Shown here piece by piece: positions 9,490-18,022 of a stretch of DNA of 64,000 bases. The notes beneath the pieces were generated by a model. The model did no database searches. It was not told where the DNA came from and saw only the letters and a list, made by a program, of their open reading frames with translations. The position numbers were made by a program, and so were the translations under genes. Numbering within the stretch: position 1 is the first letter of the stretch; every line of letters starts with the position of its first letter. Source of the DNA: Nocardioides ginsengisegetis (GTDB lineage: Bacteria; Actinomycetota; Actinomycetes; Propionibacteriales; Nocardioidaceae); contig NZ_JACGXA010000001.1 in NCBI RefSeq assembly GCF_014138045.1, forward strand, positions 2,961,001-3,025,000, read 5' to 3'.

Positions 9490-10212
9490 ATGAATGACCT
9501 CGTCCGTCACCGCCTCGACGACCTCGCCGACAGCGTCGAACGGCACGTCGCCGAGGTGAAGCCCAAGCTCCGCGGCTGGATCCACGCCGCGACCGCGCCG
9601 CTGACTCTGGCGGCCGGCATCGTGCTCGTCGCCCTCTCCCCCGACTCCCAGACCCGGTGGGGCTCGACGATCTTCAGCGTCAGCGCACTGGTGCTGTTCA
9701 CCGTGTCGGCGGTCTACCACCGCGGCACGTGGTCACCGCGCGTCTGGGCGTTCCTCCGGCGCTTCGACCACGCCAACATCTTCCTGCTGATCGCGGGCTC
9801 CTACACGCCCTTCAGCCTGATGCTGCTCGAGGGCGGCCAGCGGGTCCTGCTGCTGTCGACCGTGTGGACCTGCGCGGTGCTGGGCGTGCTGTTCCGGGTG
9901 TTCTGGACCGACGCCCCGCGCTGGCTCTACGTGCCGATCTACATCTCGATGGGCTGGGCCGCGGTGTTCTTCCTGCCCGGCTTCGCCCACGGCGCCTCCG
10001 AGCGGCTCGGCGCGCCGATGGCCACCGCCGTGCTCGTCCTGGTCGCCGCCGGCGGCGCGCTCTACACGCTGGGTGGCGTCGTCTACGGCTTCAAGCGGCC
10101 CAACCCGTGGCCGCGCTGGTTCGGCTTCCACGAGGTCTTCCACAGCTTCACCATCGTCGCCTTCGTGACGCACTACGTCGGCGTCTCGCTGGCGACGTAC
10201 TCCCTGCGCTGA
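9490..10212 (+). CDS. Hemolysin III / TrhA-family membrane protein
   Basis: 240 residues with seven predicted membrane segments. The family's conserved residues are present: SAVYHRGTW after the second helix, RRFDHANIFLLIAGSYTP, and the C-terminal FHEVFHSFTIVAFVTHYV, whose histidines form a metal site in the PAQR/CREST superfamily. In Bacillus the homologue affects membrane lipid homeostasis; haemolytic activity is not established for most members. It starts at ATG 9490. It converges on the aldehyde dehydrogenase gene, with three bases between stops. Confidence 0.88.
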   Translation: MNDLVRHRLDDLADSVERHVAEVKPKLRGWIHAATAPLTLAAGIVLVALSPDSQTRWGSTIFSVSALVLFTVSAVYHRGTWSPRVWAFLRRFDHANIFLLIAGSYTPFSLMLLEGGQRVLLLSTVWTCAVLGVLFRVFWTDAPRWLYVPIYISMGWAAVFFLPGFAHGASERLGAPMATAVLVLVAAGGALYTLGGVVYGFKRPNPWPRWFGFHEVFHSFTIVAFVTHYVGVSLATYSLR

Positions 10213-10215
10213 GGC

Positions 10216-11769
10216 TCACCGGGTACGTCGCCGCCGGTTGACGCCGCCGGTCGTGGCACGCGGCGCCTTGGGGATCGTGGTCCCCCGGCCGTGCAGCATC
10301 GTGACGAGCTGGGCCAGCTGCTGCTCGGCCTTGTCGGTGCGGGTGAACGTCGTCAGGGCCAGCACCGGCTTGAACCGCTGCCGGGCGATCGCCTTGGGGT
10401 AGGTGAACTCCTTGAGGCCGTCCTCCCCGTGGATGCGCCCGAAGCCGGAGTCGCCGATGCCGCCGAAGGGCAGGCTCGGGATCGCCGCGAACGTGATCAC
10501 GCCGTTGATCGCGGTCATCCCGGAGCGGATCCGGGAGGCAAGCTCCATGCCGCGGGCCTTGGAGAAGACCGTCGAGCCGAGGCCGTAGCGGGTGGCGTTG
10601 GTGCGCTCGATCGCCTCCTCCATGTCGCGGACCTTTGCGACCGTGAGGGTCGGGCCGAACGTCTCCTCCTGCACGGCCAGGGAGTCCTCGGGCACGTCAA
10701 CGAGGATCGTGGGCTGGACGAACCGCTCCCCGACCGCCTCGACGCCACCGAGCACGGCGCGCCCGCCCCGGTCGAGGGCGTCCTGGATGTGACTGCGGAT
10801 CACGTCGAGCTGCTTGGGCATCGTGATCGGGCCCAGCTGCGACCCGGGCTGGGCGTCCGCGCGCAGGCCCCTGGCCTGGTCGAGCAGCCGGGCCAGGAAG
10901 TCGTCGTACACCTGCTCGTGGACGTAGACCCGCTCCACGCCGGTGCAGGTCTGGCCCGCGTTGGAGCAGGCACCCCACAGGGCCGCGTCGGCGGCGGCGT
11001 CGAGATCGGCGTCGGCGTCCACGATGAGCGCGTCCTTGCCGCCCGCCTCGATGACGACGGGGGTCAGGGTCTCGGCGCAGGCAGCCATCACCCGCTTGCC
11101 GGTGGCCGTCGAGCCCGTGAAGGCGACCTTGTCGACTCCGGCGCGGCACAGCGCGGCGCCGGTGTCCCCGAAGCCGGTGACGACCTGGAGCACGGGGTGG
11201 CCGACGGACTCGAGGAACGTCTGGGCCAGCCACTCGCCGACGCCCGGGGTGTACTCGCTGGGCTTGAAGACCACGGCGTTGCCGGCGGCCAGGGCGTAGG
11301 CGATGGAGCCCATCGGGGTGAAGAGCGGGTAGTTCCACGGCCCGATCACGCCGATCACGCCGAGCGGCTTGTACTCGACGGTGGCGGCCTGGTTGGCCAT
11401 CACGAGACCGGCGGAGACCTTGCGGCGCTTGAGGACCTTCCCGGCGTGCGTGGCCGCCCAGCCCAGGTGGTCGATGCCCAGCGCCGCCTCGAGGGTCGCG
11501 TCGCCGTGGGGCTTGCCGGTCTCGCGGTGCATGAGGTCGGCGAGCTGGGCGAGTCGGCGGGTGACCACGCCCTTCCACGCGGTCAGGTGCTTCTCGCGGT
11601 CGTCGAAGGAGAGCGCGGACCACCAGGCAGCCGCCTCGCGGGCCCGGGCGACGGCCTCGCGCACCTCGGCCTCGGTGTGCACCGGGTGGGTGGCGACGAC
11701 GTCCCCGGTGGTGGGGTCGAGCGACTCGAAGGTGGTGGCGCCCTCGGGGCGCGCCTGGACTGTCGTCAT
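10216..11769 (-). CDS. Aldehyde dehydrogenase family protein
   Basis: 517 residues. NAD(P)-dependent oxidation of an aldehyde to an acid. Conserved sites are FTGSTATGKRV (cofactor binding), the catalytic glutamate in VIEAGGKDALIV, and the catalytic cysteine in NAGQTCTGVERVYVHE. The C-terminus GIGDSGFGRIHGEDGLKEFT is typical of the succinic-semialdehyde/fatty-aldehyde-like group. About 40 basic residues follow, ending GGVNRRRRTR, an unusual tail. It overlaps the upstream GMC oxidoreductase by four bases (ATGA), so the pair is translationally coupled and probably oxidises an alcohol through aldehyde to acid. A choline/betaine role is possible, but nothing in the sequence fixes the substrate. 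Confidence 0.9.
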   Translation of the reverse strand: MTTVQARPEGATTFESLDPTTGDVVATHPVHTEAEVREAVARAREAAAWWSALSFDDREKHLTAWKGVVTRRLAQLADLMHRETGKPHGDATLEAALGIDHLGWAATHAGKVLKRRKVSAGLVMANQAATVEYKPLGVIGVIGPWNYPLFTPMGSIAYALAAGNAVVFKPSEYTPGVGEWLAQTFLESVGHPVLQVVTGFGDTGAALCRAGVDKVAFTGSTATGKRVMAACAETLTPVVIEAGGKDALIVDADADLDAAADAALWGACSNAGQTCTGVERVYVHEQVYDDFLARLLDQARGLRADAQPGSQLGPITMPKQLDVIRSHIQDALDRGGRAVLGGVEAVGERFVQPTILVDVPEDSLAVQEETFGPTLTVAKVRDMEEAIERTNATRYGLGSTVFSKARGMELASRIRSGMTAINGVITFAAIPSLPFGGIGDSGFGRIHGEDGLKEFTYPKAIARQRFKPVLALTTFTRTDKAEQQLAQLVTMLHGRGTTIPKAPRATTGGVNRRRRTR

Positions 11770-13346
11770 CGGTTGCTCCGGATCTCGTCGGCCGCCTTCT
11801 CGGCGACCATGATGGTGGGTGCGTTGGTGTTGCCGCGGGGCACGGCGGGCATGACCGAGGCGTCGACGACGCGCAGGCCCTCCACGCCGCGGACTTGGAG
11901 CCGGTGGTCGACGACTGCGTCCTCGCCCGACCCCATCGCGCAGGTGGAGACCGGGTGGTAGAGCGTCTGCGTCCAGGTGCGGATGTGGTCGAGGAGGTCC
12001 TCGTCGGTCGGGTCGTCGGGGAGGTTCCAGGGGCGCTCGAGGTGGGCGGCCATGGCGCCCTGCGTGGTGATCTCCCACGTACGACGGGCGCCGGCCAGCA
12101 GCGCGTCGAGGTCGGTCTGGTCCTCGAGGTAGGCGGCGTCGATCGCGGGGTGCCACGCGGGGTCGGTCGAACGCAGCCGGATCGAGCCTCGGCTGGCCAC
12201 CGAGACCAGGGTCGCAGCGGCGGTGAACATCCGGCTGGTCGGCTCGTGGAAGCCGTTGTCGTAGAAGCCCGACGGGGCGGTGTGCACCTGGATGTCCGGT
12301 GCGGGCAACCCGTCGCGGCTGGTGAAGAACCCACCCGCCTCGCCGACGTTGGACGCGAGCGGGCCGGTGCCCCGGGCCTTCCACCGCACGAAGTTGCGGA
12401 CGTTGTTGAGCTGGGCCAGGTCGGTGATGCCGCGGGTGTACCAGAGCAGCGGCACGACCGGGTGGTCCTGGAGGTTGGACCCGACGCCGGCCAGGTCCAC
12501 CTTGGTGTCGATCCCGACCTCGGCCAGGTGGCTGCCCGGGCCGATCCCGGAGAGCATCAGCAGCTGCGGGCTGTTGATCGCGCCGCCGCAGAGCATTACC
12601 TCGCGGGTGGCGTGCACGGTGTGCTCGCCGCCGGCCTGGCGGAACCGCACCCCCGTGGCCCGGTCGCCGTCGAGCTCGATGCGGGTCGCGAGCGCGTCGG
12701 TGGTGACGGTCAGGTTGGCCCGCTCGCGGGCGGGGCGGAGGTAGCCCTCGTTGGTGGACCAGCGGCGGCCACCCTTGCACGTCACCTGGTAGAGCCCGGC
12801 ACCCTCCTGCGAGGAGCCGTTGAAGTCGTCGGTCGGCTTGAGGCCCGCGCTGGCGGCGCTGTCGACCCACAGGTGGCTGAGCTCGTGGGTGTAGCGGCGG
12901 TCCTCGACGTGCAGCGGACCGCCCTGGCCGTGGAACGGGCCGCCGAGGCGGGCGTTGTCCTCGGCCTTGGTGAAGAACGGCAGGCAGTCGTCGTAGCCCC
13001 AGCCGGCGGCGCCGTACTGGTCGCGCCAGGAGTCGTAGTCGGCGCGGTTGCCCCGGATGTAGATCATCGCGTTCATCGACGAGCAGCCACCGAGCGCCTT
13101 CATCCGCGGCCAGTAGGCCCGGCGGTTGTTGAGCTGCTTCTGCTCGGTCGTGGAGTAGTTCCAGTCCCAGCGGGTCTTGAACATGGTCGGGAAGGCCGCC
13201 GGGATCATCACCTCGTCGGCGTCGGCCTCCCCGCCGGCCTCGAGCAGCAGCACGCTGACCTGCGGGTCCTCGCTGAGCCGGGCCGCGAGCACGGCGCCGG
13301 CGCTGCCCGCGCCGACGATGACGTAGTCGAAGGTGTCCTGGGTCAC
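11766..13346 (-). CDS. GMC-family FAD-dependent oxidoreductase (choline-dehydrogenase-like)
   Basis: 526 residues. The ADP-binding Rossmann motif is VIVGAGSAGAVLAARLSED near residue 9. GMC signature 1 is seen in LGGCSSMNAMIYIRGNRADYD and signature 2 in GGAINSPQLLMLSGIGP. The C-terminal active-site His/Asn pair lies in LYHPVSTCAMG and GNTNAPTIMVAEKAAD. It oxidises a primary alcohol to an aldehyde using FAD. The sequence is close to BetA-type enzymes, but no BetI regulator or BetT transporter is nearby, so the choline assignment is only a family guess. It is first gene of the operon with the aldehyde dehydrogenase. Confidence 0.92.
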   Translation of the reverse strand: MTQDTFDYVIVGAGSAGAVLAARLSEDPQVSVLLLEAGGEADADEVMIPAAFPTMFKTRWDWNYSTTEQKQLNNRRAYWPRMKALGGCSSMNAMIYIRGNRADYDSWRDQYGAAGWGYDDCLPFFTKAEDNARLGGPFHGQGGPLHVEDRRYTHELSHLWVDSAASAGLKPTDDFNGSSQEGAGLYQVTCKGGRRWSTNEGYLRPARERANLTVTTDALATRIELDGDRATGVRFRQAGGEHTVHATREVMLCGGAINSPQLLMLSGIGPGSHLAEVGIDTKVDLAGVGSNLQDHPVVPLLWYTRGITDLAQLNNVRNFVRWKARGTGPLASNVGEAGGFFTSRDGLPAPDIQVHTAPSGFYDNGFHEPTSRMFTAAATLVSVASRGSIRLRSTDPAWHPAIDAAYLEDQTDLDALLAGARRTWEITTQGAMAAHLERPWNLPDDPTDEDLLDHIRTWTQTLYHPVSTCAMGSGEDAVVDHRLQVRGVEGLRVVDASVMPAVPRGNTNAPTIMVAEKAADEIRSNR

Positions 13347-13396
13347 GCCGCGAACCTACTCCCCGGTACGTCACCCCGACAGGGTGTTCCGGGGGC

Positions 13397-13843
13397 TCAC
13401 TCGCCCGAGACCCTCCGGGCGTGCTCGAGGTGGAGGATCGGCAGGCCGTGGTGGCGGAGCCGGTGGGCGAGGTCCTGGTGGAGCCGCGTCGCGAGCCGGT
13501 GGTCGGTCACCGACACGATGATCTCGTCGACCGGCTCGCTGTAGAGGATCTCCTCGACGGCGTCCATGGGGTCGTGCCGCACGGACACGGTGCCGATGAC
13601 GGCGCCGCCGGCGGCCCGCTCGATCATCGGCAGTGCATAGCGGAGCACGCCCTCGGCAGCAGCGGCCTTGGCATGCCGCTCGGGGTGGAGCAGGTGGATC
13701 TCCGAGGGTGCCGGGTTGGGCACGACGAGGCGGAACTGCGTGGGTCCCTGCGCGGCGCGCTCCTCGATGGCGTGGAGCAGCGTCCCGTCGGGCTCGGGGT
13801 GGTCGGTGACGACCAGGACGCGGGCGGGGATCGGCTCGGCCAT
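13397..13843 (-). CDS. Small universal-stress-protein-like protein
   Basis: 148 residues. It starts at ATG 13843 preceded by the strong ribosome site AGGAGG six bases upstream. The alpha/beta pattern (RVLVVTDHPEPDGTLLHAIEE, FRLVVPNPA, VSVRHDPMDAVEEIL, DEIIVSV, HHGLPILHLE) matches a single Usp-like/Rossmann nucleotide-binding fold, although the glycine-rich ATP loop of classical Usp proteins is not evident. Cytoplasmic, function unknown. It is divergent from the methyltransferase gene at 13937. Confidence 0.7.
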   Translation of the reverse strand: MAEPIPARVLVVTDHPEPDGTLLHAIEERAAQGPTQFRLVVPNPAPSEIHLLHPERHAKAAAAEGVLRYALPMIERAAGGAVIGTVSVRHDPMDAVEEILYSEPVDEIIVSVTDHRLATRLHQDLAHRLRHHGLPILHLEHARRVSGE

Positions 13844-13936
13844 GAGCACCTCCTGGGGTGGCGGATGGCACCGAGTGTGATCCGGGCCACCTGCCGACCA
13901 CCTGAACGTCGCTGCCGCGGCAGTAGCGTGACCGTC

Positions 13937-14536
13937 ATGGACGCAGAGGCCTGGGACGAGCGGTACGCCGCGGCGGAGCTGGTGTGGTCGGTGACGCCCA
14001 ACCAGTTCGTGGCGGCCGAGCTGGCCGACCTGCCGCCGGGCCGCGCGGTCGACCTGGCCGCGGGCGAGGGCCGCAACGCGATCTGGCTGGCCCGGCGCGG
14101 CTGGTCGGTGACGGCGGTGGACTTCGCGCAGGTCGGCCTCGACAAGGGCCGCCGGCTCGCCGGGGACGCCGACGTCGCGTGGGTCTGCGCCGACGCGACG
14201 ACGTGGCGGGGCGAGGACTACGACCTGGCGGTCGTCGCCTACCTGCAGCTGCCGGCCGCCGAGCGCGGCGAGGCGGTGCGGCGGGCTTTCGAGGCGCTGC
14301 GCCCCGGCGGCACGTTCCTGCTCGTCGCCCACGACTCCACCAACCTGGCCGAGGGCACCGGCGGCCCGCAGGACCCGGCCGTGCTGATGACCGCCAGCGA
14401 CGTGCTCGGCGACCTGGGCGACGCGGCGTACGACGTGCTCCACGCGGACCGCGTGGCCCGGCAGGTGCCCGACGGCCACGGGGAGGCGGACCGCACCGCC
14501 TGGGACTGCCTGGTCCGGCTGGTCCGCCGGGCCTGA
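13937..14536 (+). CDS. Class I SAM-dependent methyltransferase (TehB-like)
   Basis: 199 residues. It begins MDAEAWDERYAAAELVWSVTPN, the usual start of this actinobacterial group. Motif I is VDLAAGEGRNAIWLARRGWSVTAVDFA (written AxGEGRN rather than GxGxG), as in TehB/thiopurine-methyltransferase-like proteins. LRPGGTFLLVAHD is the late strand. It probably methylates a small molecule or metalloid, but the substrate cannot be read from the sequence. It converges on the first of four EEP-fold genes, with three bases between. Confidence 0.85.
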   Translation: MDAEAWDERYAAAELVWSVTPNQFVAAELADLPPGRAVDLAAGEGRNAIWLARRGWSVTAVDFAQVGLDKGRRLAGDADVAWVCADATTWRGEDYDLAVVAYLQLPAAERGEAVRRAFEALRPGGTFLLVAHDSTNLAEGTGGPQDPAVLMTASDVLGDLGDAAYDVLHADRVARQVPDGHGEADRTAWDCLVRLVRRA

Positions 14537-14539
14537 GCC

Positions 14540-15607
14540 CTACTGGCCGGCCGTCTCCATCGGGGTGACCGTGGTCGTGCCGTGCACGAACGCGTGGTCG
14601 GTGCCGGCCGGGATCGGGGCGCCGTAGTCGACGACGGGGCTGGAGAAGGTGATGCCGTTGCCGCCCATGATCCAGTCGATCTTGATCTGGCCGGTGCCGG
14701 CGTAGCAGCCGCCGTCGTAGTGGGCGCCGTTGTAGCCGACGAAGCCGGTGGCCGCCGCGACCTTGCACATGAACTCGGTGTGCTCGTTGGTGTCGCCCAC
14801 GACGAAGACCGGCTTGCCGGTGGCGCGGAGGGTGTTGAGCAGCGAGATCTCGGCGCCCGTGGCGGAGTCGCGCTCGGCCTCGAGACCCTGCGGGCTGTTG
14901 TGGATGTCCACGACGTAGAACTCGCCGCCGGTCGCGCGGTTGCGCAGCAGGACGTAGGGGATGGGGCGCATCTGGTGGTCGAAGACCGTGGTGATGGAGC
15001 CGGTGTCGACCAGCTCGAACATCGCGTAGCTGTAGGCGATCTGCAGGCGCACGCCGTTGTTGCCGAGCGCGGTGCCGGGCCAGATGCCGTAGCCGGGGAG
15101 CTGGTTGCGGAAGACCGCGAGCTGGTCGTCCTGCATCTCCTGCATCCCGACCAGGTCGACGCCCCGGTTGACGATCGCACCGGCCAGCATGCCCGCCCGC
15201 GAGGTGCCGGGGCCGTAGCCACCGGGGCCGGCGGTGTGTTGGCTGCCGAGGACGTTGAGGGTGCCGACCTGGAAGGTGAACGGCGTCCCGGGAGTCGGCG
15301 GGGGCGGCGGAGGCGGCAGCTTGGCCAGCGGCGCGGCGGCCTTCTGCACCTTGTACGGCGGCAGCGTGGCCAGGCTCGTGCCGGTGCGGGCCAGGACGAG
15401 GTGCCGGTCGGCGCCGCGCGACGTGCCCGACGGGCGGGCCTTCACCGGCACCGGCCCGACGATGGTCGAGGCCATCGGCGAGGCCTCGAGCCGCATCTGT
15501 CCCGGCACCATCAGCGTGCCCACGACGACGGCCACCACGGTCAGGAGGGTGGCCGTCACCAGGAGCTCGAGACGGTGCTCGATACGGGGGGCTGAGCGGC
15601 GACGCAC
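14540..15607 (-). CDS. Exported endonuclease/exonuclease/phosphatase-fold protein, paralog 1
   Basis: 355 residues. An N-terminal hydrophobic segment (LLVTATLLTVVAVVVGTLMV, about 15-34) anchors or exports it. A Pro-rich linker (PPPPPPPTPG) leads into a DNase-I-like domain from about residue 115. Family motifs shared by all four paralogs are LNVLGSQHT, VGMQEMQ (metal glutamate), VVDIHNSPQG, VVGDTNEHTEF (catalytic Asp/Asn), IDWIMGG and GTDHAFVH (terminal His). Such proteins hydrolyse phosphodiester or phosphomonoester bonds; extracellular members may be nucleases. The conserved metal and His residues suggest activity. It is first in transcription order last, being the 3' member of the cluster. 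Confidence 0.85.
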   Translation of the reverse strand: MRRRSAPRIEHRLELLVTATLLTVVAVVVGTLMVPGQMRLEASPMASTIVGPVPVKARPSGTSRGADRHLVLARTGTSLATLPPYKVQKAAAPLAKLPPPPPPPTPGTPFTFQVGTLNVLGSQHTAGPGGYGPGTSRAGMLAGAIVNRGVDLVGMQEMQDDQLAVFRNQLPGYGIWPGTALGNNGVRLQIAYSYAMFELVDTGSITTVFDHQMRPIPYVLLRNRATGGEFYVVDIHNSPQGLEAERDSATGAEISLLNTLRATGKPVFVVGDTNEHTEFMCKVAAATGFVGYNGAHYDGGCYAGTGQIKIDWIMGGNGITFSSPVVDYGAPIPAGTDHAFVHGTTTVTPMETAGQ

Positions 15608-15708
15608 CGGAGAAGGTTAGCCGCCCGGGCCGTCCTTTGCGGCATCTCCGTGAGGACCGTCACCCGCCCCGAGCAGCGGGTGTGGCCGGCCTCGGGTCGT
15701 GAGGTCCG

Positions 15709-16620
15709 TCAGCGGGGCGAGCGGACGTGCACGCGCGTGTGCAGGAACTCGTGGTCGCTGGCCTGGCGCACCTGCCCGCCGTCGTCCTCGCGGTAGTGGG
15801 AGAAGTCGATGCGGCGACCACCCATCAGCCAGTCGATGCGCAGCCGGCGCTGCGGCGGCGAGCAACGGTCGGGCCCGGCGTGGCCGCCGTTGGCGGAGCG
15901 GACATCGGTGTGGCCGGCGACCTTGCAGAACCACTCGGTCTTCTCGTTCATGTCGCCGACGACGAAGACCGGCTTGTGGTCCTGGCGCAGCCGGTTGATC
16001 AGCCGGATCTCGGCGCGGGTGGCGGAGTCGCGCTCGGCCTCCTCGCCCTGCGGGCTGTTGTGGATGTCGACGACGTACATCTTCCGGCCGGTGGACCGGT
16101 TCTTGAGCTTCACCCACGGGACGGGGCGCGACTGGTGGTCGAACCGGGTGGTGATGGTGCCGGTCCGCAGGAGCTTGAACTGGTGCTCGCGCCAGGCGAT
16201 CTGGAGGCGGATGCCCTGGTTGCCCAGGCGGGTGCCCGGCCAGATGCGGTAGTGGTCGAGGCGGTTGTGCAGGACGCGGTACTGGTCGGTCTGCACCTCC
16301 TGCATCCCGATCACGTCGACGTTCTTGTGCTTGATCATCCGCGCGGTGATGCGGGCGCGGTGGGTGCCCGGGCCGTAGCCGCCGGGTCCCGCGGTGTGCT
16401 GGCTGCCGAGGATGTTGAAGGTCGCCAGCTTGAAGTTGAAGGCCGTCGGCCGCCGGGCCGCCTGCTGCGGCTCGGCGCCCTGCGAGGGCGTCGTACCGCC
16501 CGGGATCGGGAGCAGCGGGTCGGCGGCGTCCGCAGTCGCGGGGAGGAGGACGCCGGCGGCCAGGACGGTCGCCGTGGCGGCGGCAGCGAGCATGCGGGAA
16601 GGGCGGTAGTACGGGGGCAT
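15709..16620 (-). CDS. Secreted endonuclease/exonuclease/phosphatase-fold protein, paralog 2
   Basis: 303 residues. A signal peptide is visible (MPPYYRPSRM then AAAATATVLAAGVLLPATADA, cleavage near residue 31). The EEP domain begins near residue 65 with FNILGSQHT and carries IGMQEVQTDQ, RPVPWVKLKN, VVDIHNSPQGEEAERDSA, VVGDMNEKTEWFCK, RIDWLMGG and SDHEFLHTRV. The metal-binding Glu and Asp residues and the terminal His are intact. It has a shorter linker than paralog 1. The gaps to its neighbours (about 90-100 bp) suggest separate or loosely linked transcription. Substrate unknown. Confidence 0.85.
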   Translation of the reverse strand: MPPYYRPSRMLAAAATATVLAAGVLLPATADAADPLLPIPGGTTPSQGAEPQQAARRPTAFNFKLATFNILGSQHTAGPGGYGPGTHRARITARMIKHKNVDVIGMQEVQTDQYRVLHNRLDHYRIWPGTRLGNQGIRLQIAWREHQFKLLRTGTITTRFDHQSRPVPWVKLKNRSTGRKMYVVDIHNSPQGEEAERDSATRAEIRLINRLRQDHKPVFVVGDMNEKTEWFCKVAGHTDVRSANGGHAGPDRCSPPQRRLRIDWLMGGRRIDFSHYREDDGGQVRQASDHEFLHTRVHVRSPR

Positions 16621-16710
16621 TCAACTCACGTTAGCCAAGCCCGGGGGGCCCGTCGCAACTTCAGGACGGGCATCGTGACCAGACCCACAGGGCCTTGTCA
16701 CGCGGGTCGA

Positions 16711-17664
16711 TCAGTGCCGGTGGCGGTGCCTGGAGACGGCCCTGGAGTGGTGGTGCGGGCGGCGCAGCACCCGCATCGTGACCCGGGCCCGGACCAGGTC
16801 GTGGTCGCTGGAGAAGCGCACCCCGAACCCCTTGTCGTGGCGGTAGCGGCTGAACCGGATCGGGCCGCTGCCCATGATCCAGTCGATCCGCGGGTGGGCC
16901 GGCGCGTGGCACCGCCCGTGGCGGATGCCGCCGCCGTTGGCGGCCCACAGGTCGGTCTTGCGGACCATCCGGCAGAAGAAGCCGCGCTTCTCGTTCATGT
17001 CCCCCACGACGAACACCGGGCGGTGGTGGCTGCGCAGGTGCCGGACGAGGCGGACCTGCTTGCCGGTGGCGGCGAACCGGGAGCGCTGCTGGCGCGGGCC
17101 GGGCGAGTTGTGGACGTCGACGACGTAGACCATCCGGCCCGTGCGCAGGTTGCGCAGCTTCACCCACGGGGTGGGTCGGTGCTGGTGGTCGAAGGGGGTG
17201 CGCACCCAGCCGGACTGCACCCGCCGGAACTTCCAGGTCCGCCAGCCGATCTGGAGCGGGATGCCGGGGTAGCCCAGGCGGGTGCCGGGCCAGAAGCGGT
17301 AGCCGTGCATGTGGCGACGCAGCACCCGGAGCTGGTCGAGCTGGACCTCCTGCAGGCCGATCACGTCGATCCTGCGGCGCTTGATCGCGCGGCCGGTCAC
17401 CTTGGCGCGGACGTAGCCCGGCCCCCAGCCGCCGCGGCGGACGGTGTGCTGGCTGCCGAGGATGTTGAACGTCGCGATCTTGAAGTGGGTCGTGACGTGC
17501 CGGTGCGTGCGGTGGTGGTGCACGCGGTGGTGCCTCGTCGAGGCGCCGGACGAGGCCGCGAGCGCCTGGCCCGGGGAGGCCGGGACGAGGGTGATCAGGG
17601 AAGCGAGAAGGGTGGTCACGAGGGCCCCGAGAAGGACCGCCAGCCCGTGTCTGGTCAGCTGCAC
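16711..17664 (-). CDS. Secreted endonuclease/exonuclease/phosphatase-fold protein, paralog 3
   Basis: 317 residues. Signal peptide near residues 1-36 (LAVLLGALVTTLLASLITLVPA). A His/Arg-rich segment (HHRVHHHRTHRHVTTH, about 43-58) precedes the EEP domain and could bind metal. Domain motifs are FNILGSQHTVRRGGWGPG, IGLQEVQLDQ, RPTPWVKLRN, VVDVHNSPGP, VVGDMNEKRGFFCRM, RIDWIMGSG and SSDHDLVRARV. A basic tail (HHHSRAVSRHRHRH) follows. It is the most basic of the four and its VDVHNSPG block deviates slightly. It likely binds nucleic acid or anionic polymer, which is inference from charge. Confidence 0.85.
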   Translation of the reverse strand: MQLTRHGLAVLLGALVTTLLASLITLVPASPGQALAASSGASTRHHRVHHHRTHRHVTTHFKIATFNILGSQHTVRRGGWGPGYVRAKVTGRAIKRRRIDVIGLQEVQLDQLRVLRRHMHGYRFWPGTRLGYPGIPLQIGWRTWKFRRVQSGWVRTPFDHQHRPTPWVKLRNLRTGRMVYVVDVHNSPGPRQQRSRFAATGKQVRLVRHLRSHHRPVFVVGDMNEKRGFFCRMVRKTDLWAANGGGIRHGRCHAPAHPRIDWIMGSGPIRFSRYRHDKGFGVRFSSDHDLVRARVTMRVLRRPHHHSRAVSRHRHRH

Positions 17665-17750
17665 CGCAGGAGGTTAAGCAACGCGGTCGACGGAATCCGG
17701 CATTCGGGTCGCGTCGTGACGAATCCGAGATGAACTCCCGGGTCCGATGG

Positions 17751-17981
17751 TCAGGAGCGCTTCTCGTCGGCCCGGTCGTAGACGCCGGCGTCCTGCGCGG
17801 CCTGGGCCTTGCGGAGCTGCTTGACCAGGCTGAACCCGAGGAACGCGACCGCCGCGGCGAGCATCAGGAAGATCGCGAACGCGGTCCACCCGGCCTTGAC
17901 GTCCTCGGGCTTCGGGGACTCGTCGACGAGGCTGATGATCTGGCTGGCGACCAGGTTGGCGATCAGGAACAGGTGCGGCAT
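17751..17981 (-). CDS. Small single-pass membrane protein inside the EEP cluster
   Basis: 76 residues, starting at ATG 17981. It begins MPHLFLIANLVASQII, followed by a short acidic stretch and one clear membrane helix (WTAFAIFLMLAAAVAFLGFSLV, about 32-53). A basic then acidic C-terminus ends VYDRADEKRS. It lies between EEP paralogs 3 and 4 on the same strand, 41 bp past the end of... the gene at 18023. No family is recognised. A role with the EEP proteins is possible from position only. Confidence 0.7.
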   Translation of the reverse strand: MPHLFLIANLVASQIISLVDESPKPEDVKAGWTAFAIFLMLAAAVAFLGFSLVKQLRKAQAAQDAGVYDRADEKRS

Positions 17982-18022
17982 GCCGCCATTGTCCCACTCC
18001 CCCGCCGAGCGGGGTACGCCGG

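Noticed and set aside
8608..9720. 370-residue UppS with a long N-terminal extension
   Set aside because: The extra part overlaps the divergent hemolysin III gene and has no conserved content. GTG 9384 gives the normal N-terminus.
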